This document shows positions 15,836 to 23,045 of a DNA stretch of 37,175 bases, one piece after another (the stretch's first letter is position 1; the number at the start of each line of letters is the position of its first letter). The DNA is from Vicinamibacteria bacterium (GTDB lineage: Bacteria; Acidobacteriota; Vicinamibacteria; Fen-336). Below the pieces are notes generated by a model. That model ran no database searches and was not told the origin of the DNA. It saw only the letters and a list, made by a program, of their open reading frames with translations. The stretch covers positions 1-37,175 of the forward strand of contig DATMML010000010.1 of NCBI GenBank assembly GCA_035570235.1, given 5' to 3'. Both the position numbers and the translations under genes were made by a program.

Positions 15836-17035
15836 ATGACTGTCTCGCGCACGTCGCTCCTGAGGCGGCTTACCGACCGGGTTCTGGAGGCCCCCGACCT
15901 CGAGGGCCTCGTGCAGGTCTTGACCCGCACCCTGCCCGAGGCCCTGGACGTGGAGGGTGCCCGCCTGCTCCTCTGGGACCGTAAGCTCGAGACCTTCGAG
16001 GGCCTTTCGTTGGTCCTCCAAGGAGGTGAGACGCGGATCGAGCCCTTGCGGCCGGCGGAGCCGGGATCGCCCTTGCCAGAGGCGCGCTACCTCATCTCCG
16101 AGGGCCAGGTCTTGGAGACCCCTGGGCATGGGGAGGGGGCCCTCGTCCCCCTCATGGCCCGCAGCGGACTCGTGGGCATGCTCATGCTGGATCGGCCCCG
16201 GCGGCAGCGGCGATCCGTCTACCACCGGGCGGAGGCGCGGCTCCTCACCCTGCTGGCCAGCCGCTCCGCCCTCGCCCTCGAGAACCACCTGTACCAGAAG
16301 GAGTTGATCGCCTCCGAGCGGATGGCTGCGCTCGGCACCATGGCCGGGATGCTGGCCCACGACTTCCGAGGCCCCATGACCATCATTCGTGGCTACGCGG
16401 AGACGCTCGTGGAAGCGGGCCTGACCCCGGCGGAGGTGGCCGCCCGGGCCACCCTCATCGTTCAGAGCGTCGACCGCTTGGAGCGGATGACCGCGGAGAC
16501 GCTGGACTTCGTGCGCGGCAGCGGGCGCCTGGCCCGGCGCACGCTCGGGGTGTCGGCCTTCCTGAACGAGCTTGCGGGAGGTCTGACGGCCGAGCTGCCG
16601 GGCCTGGAGGTGGTGCGCGACTTCAACGTCCCCCCCGGCGCCTCCGCCGCCTTGGACGTGGACAAGCTGCGGCGGGCCGTGGGCAACATCGCCGCCAATG
16701 CGCGCGACGCCATGGGGGGCACGGGCCGGCTGTACCTGAGCGCGGTCCTCGAATCCGGGAACAACGAAGCGGACTCCAGGCTCGTCCTGACCCTCGCCGA
16801 CGAGGGGCCGGGGGTGGCGGCCGAGGTCCAGGAGCGCGTCTTCCAGCCCTTCGCGACCTTCGGCAAGAAGAAGGGAACGGGGCTGGGGCTGGCCGTTTCC
16901 CGGCGCTTCGTCGAAGATCACGGCGGGACCCTGGAGCTCCTCCCCTCCCCGCCCCCACCCGAGCACGGGGCCCGCTTCCGGATCGCCCTCCCCTTGGGCG
17001 TGCCCTCCCCGCCCCGATCGGAGCCGGCGTCCTAA
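15836..17035 (+). CDS. GAF-domain sensor histidine kinase (orphan)
   Basis: 399 residues. A GAF-like input domain (about 20-150; ends AEARLLTLLASRSALALEN) precedes a HisKA dimerisation domain with H-box AGMLAHDFRGPMTIIRGYAE (His175) and a HATPase domain with N-box NIAANARDAM (284-293), G1 DEGPG (322-326) and G2 GTGLGL (347-352). Every residue needed for autophosphorylation is present. There is no membrane segment, so it should sense an internal signal or a partner. No response regulator gene lies nearby. The start lacks a clear ribosome site, but a promoter at 15769-15797 fits. Confidence 0.92.
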   Translation: MTVSRTSLLRRLTDRVLEAPDLEGLVQVLTRTLPEALDVEGARLLLWDRKLETFEGLSLVLQGGETRIEPLRPAEPGSPLPEARYLISEGQVLETPGHGEGALVPLMARSGLVGMLMLDRPRRQRRSVYHRAEARLLTLLASRSALALENHLYQKELIASERMAALGTMAGMLAHDFRGPMTIIRGYAETLVEAGLTPAEVAARATLIVQSVDRLERMTAETLDFVRGSGRLARRTLGVSAFLNELAGGLTAELPGLEVVRDFNVPPGASAALDVDKLRRAVGNIAANARDAMGGTGRLYLSAVLESGNNEADSRLVLTLADEGPGVAAEVQERVFQPFATFGKKKGTGLGLAVSRRFVEDHGGTLELLPSPPPPEHGARFRIALPLGVPSPPRSEPAS

Positions 17036-17109
17036 GACGCGCCGTTCGCGCTTCCCGCGCCGTCCGTGGCGGCCGCAGGGTCTGCCCGGAGGAGTATAGA
17101 ATCGATTGC

Positions 17110-17613
17110 ATGCGCCCCGGCCTCGCCTTGGCCCTCCTCCTTGGCGCCCTGGTGGCGTGCCGGACGCCCGACCCGAAGACAGAGCTGGAGGTCACGGCCG
17201 TGGAGACCTACTGGGCGGTGGACCCGCCCCGGGGCGCTACGCAGTACATCGCCCCCGTCGTCCGCTTCCGGCTGAGGAACAAGAGCCCCAAGCCCGCGCG
17301 GCCCATCCAGTGCCGCGCTGATTTTCGCCGTACGGGAGAGAAGGAGGAGCCCTGGGCCTCGGGTTTCCTGCAGGTCACCTCCGCCCAGAAGCCGCTTCTG
17401 CCCGGGCAGGAAATCCAGGTGGTTATCAAGTCCGAGGGCCACTACACCTCCGGGGGACCACCCGAGGGCATGTTCCAGAATCCCGCTTTCCGGGACGCCC
17501 TCGCGCAGATCTACTTGCGGGCGGGCTCCTCCGGCATGGTGCGGATGGGAGCCGACTACAAAGTGGAGCGCCGGCTCGGCAGCCGGAGCGTCCAGGGCAT
17601 CGCCGCCCCCTAG
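17110..17613 (+). CDS. Putative lipoprotein of unknown function
   Basis: 167 residues. The N-terminus MRPGLALALLLGALVAC is a lipoprotein signal with lipobox LVAC (Cys17), so the mature protein should be attached to the envelope. The rest has beta-strand-like pieces (TQYIAPVVRFRLRNKSPKPA, GQEIQVVIKSEGHY) resembling a small immunoglobulin-like fold, but I recognise no family. The start lacks a close ribosome site; TAGAAT stands 7 nt before the ATG, which could be a -10 box giving a leaderless message. The next gene begins 4 nt after its stop, so the two are likely co-transcribed and may share a process. Confidence 0.8.
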   Translation: MRPGLALALLLGALVACRTPDPKTELEVTAVETYWAVDPPRGATQYIAPVVRFRLRNKSPKPARPIQCRADFRRTGEKEEPWASGFLQVTSAQKPLLPGQEIQVVIKSEGHYTSGGPPEGMFQNPAFRDALAQIYLRAGSSGMVRMGADYKVERRLGSRSVQGIAAP

Positions 17614-17617
17614 CCGA

Positions 17618-19219
17618 ATGGCTCAGCTCAGCTTCGTTCACCTCTCGGGTCCGCGCCGGGGCGAGACCGACGAATTGCGCCTGCCCGCAATGATCGGCTC
17701 GGATCAAGGACTCGAAGTGATGGTGCCCGGCATCGCCCCCCGCCACGCCCTGGTCTTCGAGCGGGACGGCGAGATCGTGCTGCAGGATGGCGGCTCCGAC
17801 CTCGGAACATTCCTGGCCGGGGAGCCGGTGCAGGAGGCCGCCCTCCACGACGGCGACGTGCTGGAGCTGGGGCCGGAGGGGCCCAAGCTCCGCTTCCGCC
17901 ACGAGGGAGAGGAGCGCGTCCCCCTTCTTCGGGCCCTGCTCTGGGCCCGGCCGGAAGGGGCCATCCAGCTCTCCGACACCACCGGCTTCCTGCGGGCGGT
18001 GGTCCGGGAGACCGCCAGTCGCACCAGCCGCGCCTTCCGCTTCATCGCCATCGGCCTGGTCGTGGCGGGCGGCCTCTTCCTGGCCTGGACCCAGTGGCAG
18101 GCCCATCGGCTGGGGGCGGATGTGGCTCGCCTGCGCGAGGCCGTCCGGCGGGCAGAGGCCGCGCAGCGAGACTTCCACGAGCGGGTGGAGCAAGAGCGCC
18201 GGCGTTCGGAGGCCGAGCGCCAGGCCCTGCAAGCGCGGATCGAGGAAGCCCGCCAGCGCGAGGATGAGCTGAAACGCCAGCTGGGCGAGGCCTCTCCCGG
18301 CCAGGCACCGTCGGTGCGGGACGAGCTAGCGGCGGCCCGGGAGCGGCTGGTCAGCCTGGAGAGCGAGCGAACCGCAGGGGAGCGGGTCATCCGCGAGTAC
18401 GGCCCCGGCGTGTGCCTGGTCCAGGGGGCCTACGCGTTCTACGACGCGAGCGCGCATCCCCTCCGCTACAAGCTGGACGGCGACGGTCGGCCCCAGCGCG
18501 ACAACGAGGGCTGCTACGCGCTGGACCTGGCCGGCCCCGGGCCCGTGCACACCGTGGACTACCTGGGCACGGGCTTTCTGGTCGACCGTCGCGGCTTGGT
18601 TCTCACCAACCGCCACGTGGCCGAGCCCTGGTGGAACGACTCCTGCGCGGAGGCGGTCATGAACACCGGCTTCAAGCCCCGCTTCACCCTTTTCCGCGCG
18701 TTCTTCCCGCGCGAGCGCGAGGCCTTCGAGCTCGATGTGGACCGCCTCTCGGAGACGGTGGACCTCGCCCTGGTGCGGGTGAATCTCAAGGGTAAGCGGA
18801 TTCCCGTGATCCCCCTCGACCGCAGCGGGAAGGGGGCGGTGGCCGGGCAGCCGGTGGTGGTGGTGGGGTACCCGGCGGGCCTGGAGGCCATCCTGGCCAA
18901 GGCGGACAGCGCGGTGGTCAAGGACATCCTGGCCGCGGGCACCAGCTCGGAGCGGGTCACGGAGGCTCTCGCGCGCAAGGGTCTCATCCGTCCTTCCACG
19001 ACCCAGGGTCACATCGGGGACATCACCCAGACGGACATCGTCTTCGATGCCCCCACCACCCAGGGGGGCAGCGGGGGCCCCGTGCTCAACAAGAGCGGGG
19101 AGGTGATCGCGGTGGAATACGCGGTCCTCACCAAGTTCGGCGGCAATTCCTTTGGCGTTCCCATCGGATACTCCCTGGAGCTGCTCCGACCCCCAAAGGG
19201 GAAGGCGGGCGGACGGTGA
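17618..19219 (+). CDS. FHA domain-transmembrane-coiled coil-trypsin-like serine protease fusion
   Basis: 533 residues. Residues 1-95 are an FHA-like domain (LPAMIGSDQ, GIAPRHALV, LHDGDVLELG). One membrane helix follows (about 141-158), then a long charged coiled coil (165-255) and a trypsin/DegP-like protease (about 265-520) with the full triad: His333 in TNRHVAEP, Asp382 in VDLALVRV and Ser485 in TQGGSGGP. The FHA part should be cytoplasmic and the protease periplasmic. FHA domains bind phosphothreonine, which would couple kinase signalling to proteolysis. However, the Arg of the usual GR motif is replaced (IGSD) and the Ser of SxxH is Ala (APRH), so phosphate binding may be lost. There is no PDZ domain, unlike DegP. 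Starts 4 nt after the lipoprotein gene. Confidence 0.9.
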   Translation: MAQLSFVHLSGPRRGETDELRLPAMIGSDQGLEVMVPGIAPRHALVFERDGEIVLQDGGSDLGTFLAGEPVQEAALHDGDVLELGPEGPKLRFRHEGEERVPLLRALLWARPEGAIQLSDTTGFLRAVVRETASRTSRAFRFIAIGLVVAGGLFLAWTQWQAHRLGADVARLREAVRRAEAAQRDFHERVEQERRRSEAERQALQARIEEARQREDELKRQLGEASPGQAPSVRDELAAARERLVSLESERTAGERVIREYGPGVCLVQGAYAFYDASAHPLRYKLDGDGRPQRDNEGCYALDLAGPGPVHTVDYLGTGFLVDRRGLVLTNRHVAEPWWNDSCAEAVMNTGFKPRFTLFRAFFPREREAFELDVDRLSETVDLALVRVNLKGKRIPVIPLDRSGKGAVAGQPVVVVGYPAGLEAILAKADSAVVKDILAAGTSSERVTEALARKGLIRPSTTQGHIGDITQTDIVFDAPTTQGGSGGPVLNKSGEVIAVEYAVLTKFGGNSFGVPIGYSLELLRPPKGKAGGR

Positions 19220-19247
19220 TGCCGGCTCCGCCCTACCCCCGCCGAGC

Positions 19248-20507
19248 ATGACCTTTTCGCGACGGGACCTCGGGTGGGCCGCCCTCCTGGCCCTTCTCGC
19301 CGCCGCCTTCCGCCTGCCCGGGCTCGGCTATCCCCCGGAGACCTACTTCGACGAGGTCTACCATGCGAAGGCCGCGGCCCAGTACCTAGCGGGAGAGGCT
19401 CCCACGGAATGGGTTCATCCCCCCACGGCCAAGCTCCTGATCGCGGTCCCCGTGTGGCTCTTCGGGTACAAGCCTTGGGCCTGGCGGCTGGCTCCCGCCC
19501 TCGCCGGTATCCTTCTCGCTCCCACCTTCTTTCTCTTCGCCCGCCGCCTCCTGGCTACGGAGCGCGCCGCGCTCCTGGCCTCCGTCCTGCTGCTCTCGGA
19601 CGGGGTCTACCTGGTCCAGAGCCGCATCGCCATGACCAACATCTTCGCCGTCCTCTTCCAGGTGGCGGCCGCCCTCCTGATCCTGGACTCCGTCCTCGGC
19701 GAGCGTCTGCCGGGGTGGAAAATGATCGGGGCCGGGCTCCTCCTTGGCCTCGCCCTCTCCACGCGCTGGACGAGCCTTTGGGCGGCGGCCTTTCTGGGCC
19801 TCGTGGTCCTGGTGGTGCGGGGCCGCCGGATCTTCCGCTTGCGGGAGCTGCTGCTCACGGCCGTGGCCTTCGTGGTCCTGCCCGTCGTCATCTATATCCT
19901 GAGCTACTTGCCGCTGCAGATCCTGCGACCCGGCCTGGAGCCTTGGCACCACCACCTTTCGGAGTTGTGGGACCTCCAGCTGGAGGTCTGGCGGTACCAC
20001 GCAAACCTGAACGCCACCCATCCCTACTTCAGCAAGTGGTGGACCTGGCCCTGGCTCTATCGGCCGACCTGGTACTTCTACCAGCCGGTGGGGGACAGGG
20101 TGCGCGGGATCATGGCCATCGGGAACCCCGCGCTCTGGTGGGTGTCGGTTCCGGTCACCCTTTATTCCCTCCTGACCGGGCTCAAGGCCCGGGACCCCCG
20201 GCGGCTCTTCGCGGCCGCCGGCTTCGCCCTGCTCTACCTTCCCTGGGGCATCTCGCCCCGCACCCTCAACTACAGCCACTACCTCTTCGAGGCCATCCCC
20301 TATGCCTGCTTGAGCCTGGGCATGCTGCTCGACGGGTGGTGGGACGGACGGGCCGGCCCCTTGGCGCGCGGCTATCTCGCGGTCGTGGTCCTCCTCTTCT
20401 TCTTCTTTCTGCCCTTCCTGACCGCCCTGCCCGTCCCCTCCACCTGGTACTTCGGCCAGACACCCCTCCATCTCCGCCTCTGGACGTGGTTCCCGAGCTG
20501 GGTCTAA
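19248..20507 (+). CDS. Dolichyl-phosphate-mannose--protein mannosyltransferase-like (PMT, GT39) membrane protein
   Basis: 419 residues from ATG 19248, 28 nt after the protease gene; an in-frame upstream start at 19152 would overlap that gene and read a hydrophilic shadow. About ten membrane helices. The first outer loop has the acidic pair of GT-C enzymes in TYFDEVYHAKAA (Asp35-Glu36), and EWVHPPTAKLLIA is typical of the PMT family. Such enzymes move a sugar from a polyprenyl-phosphate carrier to Ser/Thr of secreted proteins or to lipid A. The GT2 gene at 24645-25343 could make the donor. The C-terminal WYFGQTPLHLRLWTWFPSW is a hydrophobic tail. Confidence 0.88.
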   Translation: MTFSRRDLGWAALLALLAAAFRLPGLGYPPETYFDEVYHAKAAAQYLAGEAPTEWVHPPTAKLLIAVPVWLFGYKPWAWRLAPALAGILLAPTFFLFARRLLATERAALLASVLLLSDGVYLVQSRIAMTNIFAVLFQVAAALLILDSVLGERLPGWKMIGAGLLLGLALSTRWTSLWAAAFLGLVVLVVRGRRIFRLRELLLTAVAFVVLPVVIYILSYLPLQILRPGLEPWHHHLSELWDLQLEVWRYHANLNATHPYFSKWWTWPWLYRPTWYFYQPVGDRVRGIMAIGNPALWWVSVPVTLYSLLTGLKARDPRRLFAAAGFALLYLPWGISPRTLNYSHYLFEAIPYACLSLGMLLDGWWDGRAGPLARGYLAVVVLLFFFFLPFLTALPVPSTWYFGQTPLHLRLWTWFPSWV

Positions 20508-20553
20508 AGCCCCCTCCCCGATCCTCCGCGCGCGCAGCCCGTCCTCGCCGGGG

Positions 20554-20575
20554 CCCGAAACTCGGGTGCTATACT
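20554..20575 (+). promoter_or_regulatory. Possible promoter element with inverted repeat before the selenoprotein gene
   Basis: TATACT (20570-20575) is a good -10 box 19 nt before ATG 20595. No matching -35 box is seen. Instead the spacer region contains the inverted repeat CCCGA-aac-TCGGG (20554-20566), which could be an activator or repressor site. Confidence 0.35.
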
Positions 20576-20594
20576 GCCCGGGAAGGGAGCGGCG

Positions 20595-21260
20595 ATGGCT
20601 TTGATCAGTGAAGAGGTGGCGGCACAGCTCAAGGAAGAGTTCGCAAAGCTCGTCCACCCCGTGCGTCTGGCCGTTTTCTCCCAGGCCCTGGCCGATCCCG
20701 AGTCGGATCAGGTGCGTCGGCTGATCGAGGAGCTGGGCGCTCTCGACCCCCGCCTCAAGGCCGAGTCCTACAACTCCGTCCTCGACGCGGAAAAGGTGAA
20801 GGCCCTCGGGATCGCCCGCATCCCGGCCGTGGCCATCCTGGGAGAGAACAAGGACTACGGCATCCGCTTCTACGGCCTCCCCTCCGGCTATGAGTTCGGG
20901 TCCCTCATCGAGGCCATCCTCGACGTCTCCAGCGGGCAGAGCGGCCTCGGGGAGGAGACCCGGGCTGGCCTGGCCGCCCTGGCGCACCCCGTCCACATCC
21001 AGGTCTTCTCGACGCCGACCTGACCGCATTGCCCCCGGGCCGTGCGCCTGGCTTTCCAGTTTGCGCTCGAGAGCGACAAGATCACCGCGGACGGAGTGGA
21101 GGTGACGGGGTACCCGGAGCTGGCGCGGAAGTACCGCGTCTCCTCGGTTCCCAAGACCGTCTTGGGGGACAGCGTGGAGTTCGTGGGGTCGGGGCCGGAG
21201 TCCATGCTGCTGAAGCACGTCCAGGACGCGGCGGCCCAGGTCCCCGGCGTCACGACCTGA
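20595..21260 (+). CDS. Selenoprotein: two-domain thioredoxin-fold disulfide oxidoreductase with U-P-H-C active site (TGA = Sec143)
   Basis: 221 residues if TGA at 21021-21023 is read as selenocysteine; start ATG with GGGAG close upstream. The frame before the TGA ends VHIQVFSTPT and continues in the same frame PHCPRAVRLAF, so TGA replaces the first Cys of a CxxC site (TPTCPHCP in the family). The layout matches protein disulfide oxidoreductases of the PDO/glutaredoxin-like family, with two thioredoxin folds and about 220 residues. The second fold has Sec143, Cys146 and cis-Pro186 (SSVPK). The first fold (about 20-110) has lost its CxxC (ADPE in that place) but keeps its cis-Pro (RIPA). Cys146 is the only Cys. 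A 17-nt hairpin 11 nt after the TGA fits a bacterial SECIS. A caller ignoring Sec would report 142- and 72-residue halves. Confidence 0.9.
21035..21051 (+). promoter_or_regulatory. Bacterial SECIS element of the disulfide oxidoreductase
   Basis: CCGGGCCGTGCGCCTGG folds as a 6-bp stem (one G-U pair) with loop CGUGC. It begins exactly 11 nt after the TGA and is exactly 17 nt long, the same layout as in E. coli fdhF (11 nt, then a 17-nt hairpin with GU in the loop). A G is the second base of the loop, as in the bacterial SECIS consensus. SelB should bind here. Confidence 0.8.
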
Positions 21261-21277
21261 CCGCCTGCTCCCGAAGC

Positions 21278-21289
21278 GCCCGCGCGGGC
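21278..21289. terminator. GC palindrome between convergent genes (possible bidirectional terminator)
   Basis: GCCCGCGCGGGC is a perfect 12-bp palindrome in the 39-nt gap between the selenoprotein stop (21260) and the convergent GT-C gene stop (21300). It could form a 4-bp stem on both strands. No T-run follows on either side, so its role is uncertain. Confidence 0.3.
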
Positions 21290-21299
21290 TCCCCAAACT

Positions 21300-23042
21300 C
21301 TAAGGGCAGGGCGGCTGCTCGCTCGTGGAAGAGCGGTCCAGCGCCTCCATCGCCCCGGAGAGGCCCAGTCGATAGACCCGCACGGTGCCGCCAAAGGGCG
21401 GGGGAAGCGGTGTCCTCCGAACCTCCGTCAACTGGATCCCGGGAAGGTCCGGGAAGCGTCGAAGGAATTCCCGGAAGGGCTGCATCACGCTGTAGTCCCC
21501 GTTCCAGGAGAGGACCCACTTGGGCTGCAGGAACGTCAGCCCCATCGCCCAGCAGAGGGGTCGGGCGTCCACCCGCGTGAGCGTCTCCGCTCCCCAGACC
21601 TCACGCACGCCCGCCCGGAAGGCCGGGCTCCAGCGTCCCTGGAAGTATTGCCCGGGCGCGGGGTAGCCGATGACATCGAACCTCCGCTGCAGATGGAAGG
21701 CGAAGGGCACGGGGACGTACACCCGATCGCCCGGGTGGGCGCCGGACACAAGGAGCGCGTCCAGGAGCGCTCCCTGCAGCTGTGCGTAAGGCAAGTCCTG
21801 GCCGCGGAGCCCGGCGAGAAATCGGCTCCCGCCGGCCACGCTCAAGGAAAGAAAGACCCCCAGGCCCGCGACCCGCAAGGCGGTTGTCCAGTAGGGCTTT
21901 CTCGAGAGCTCGCCCAGGCGCGCCGTGATCGCCTCGGCCAGAAAGGCCAGGGCCAGGTAGAGCGTCGCCTGGTAGATCGCCCGGTACGAGAGCACGAAGT
22001 GCTTCAGAAACAGGAAGTGCACGACCACAAACAGGCAGTAGGTCCCCGCGAAGAAGCGCGCGGCCCGCGAAAACGGGAGGGGCGCGACCGCGGGCAGGGC
22101 CAGGCAGGCCGCCAAGGCCAACCAGATCCCCGGATGCCCGACATGGGTCTGAACAAAATCAGCGGTCAGACTCGCCAGCTCCCTCCACTCTCCGTGCAGA
22201 GGGAGCGCGAGCACGCGCAGCAGAGTCACGTTTCCTTGGGCCTGGGCCAGCTGGCCCCGGATGTTGGCCAGGCTGTCGGTCAGGATGAAATAGCCGTAGA
22301 GGAGGGGGATGGCGGCGTAGGGTGCGAGCCCGGCCGCGATCGCGCGCGGGGAGGCCTCCCGGACCAGGGGCACCGCGAACACCAGGAGGAGCGCGGCCGC
22401 GAAGAACAGCACCGAGGTGTGCGAGAGCATCCCGGCCGTGAACGCCGCGCCCATCCCGAAGAGCACGAGCGGGCGGCGACAGCCTTCCCCCTGCCAGGCC
22501 CAGAGGCCGAGCACGCCCATGAGCAGGCAAAAGCCCGCCGTCATCTCCGGACGCCCGTGGCGCGCGGCTTCGATCATCCGTTCGTCGCGGGTGAGCGCGT
22601 AGAGGAAAACGCCCAGGCCCAGCAGCGCCCCGCGGCGCACGAGGAAGAAGGCGCCGCCCGCGGCCAGCAGGGCAAAATGAAGCGTGTTGGCAAGCGGAAT
22701 TGAGGAGGGGCCGTCACCAAAGATCCGAATCAGGACCGCATGGACGGTGGCGTAGTAGTAGACGGTGAGGTTGTAGGTGCGATTCTGGGCGTTGAGGCCG
22801 GGGCCGAGAAGGGGCGAGCCGAAGGTGCCGCGCTCGGCGAGACTGAAGGAGGGGTAGGTGTATTCGTAGTCGTCGTGGGCGAACGTGGGCGCGATGCCTA
22901 GCCGGAACGAGTAGACACCGAAGACGGTCAAGCCGACGGCCAGGGCTACGGCCCCAGAGAGGGCCTTCATTCCCTTCGTCGATACCCCGAGCGGCGTCCC
23001 CCGGTCCGCCCCCGGAGCGCCCAAGCTTCCCGGGAGGGCCAC
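21300..23042 (-). CDS. GT-C-type polytopic glycosyltransferase-like membrane protein
   Basis: 580 residues from GTG 23042, 3 nt after the stop of the DUF4388 gene; ATG 22970 (MKALSGAVALAVG) is an alternative that starts right at the first helix. About ten membrane helices. The first outer loop has HDDYEYTYPSFSLAERG, the acidic pair expected of GT-C glycosyltransferases such as ArnT/GT39, followed by AQNRTYNLTVYYYATVH. The C-terminal 150 residues are soluble. It likely transfers a sugar from a lipid-phosphate carrier on the outer face of the membrane; donor and acceptor are unknown. It is the last gene of an operon with GT2 and DUF4388. Confidence 0.8.
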   Translation of the reverse strand: MALPGSLGAPGADRGTPLGVSTKGMKALSGAVALAVGLTVFGVYSFRLGIAPTFAHDDYEYTYPSFSLAERGTFGSPLLGPGLNAQNRTYNLTVYYYATVHAVLIRIFGDGPSSIPLANTLHFALLAAGGAFFLVRRGALLGLGVFLYALTRDERMIEAARHGRPEMTAGFCLLMGVLGLWAWQGEGCRRPLVLFGMGAAFTAGMLSHTSVLFFAAALLLVFAVPLVREASPRAIAAGLAPYAAIPLLYGYFILTDSLANIRGQLAQAQGNVTLLRVLALPLHGEWRELASLTADFVQTHVGHPGIWLALAACLALPAVAPLPFSRAARFFAGTYCLFVVVHFLFLKHFVLSYRAIYQATLYLALAFLAEAITARLGELSRKPYWTTALRVAGLGVFLSLSVAGGSRFLAGLRGQDLPYAQLQGALLDALLVSGAHPGDRVYVPVPFAFHLQRRFDVIGYPAPGQYFQGRWSPAFRAGVREVWGAETLTRVDARPLCWAMGLTFLQPKWVLSWNGDYSVMQPFREFLRRFPDLPGIQLTEVRRTPLPPPFGGTVRVYRLGLSGAMEALDRSSTSEQPPCP

Positions 23043-23045
23043 GCC

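Noticed and set aside
20595-21260. Frameshift, or two separate genes, as the explanation for the split oxidoreductase
   Set aside because: Both halves are in the same frame, with exactly one codon between conserved residues, and no base change other than TGC to TGA is needed.
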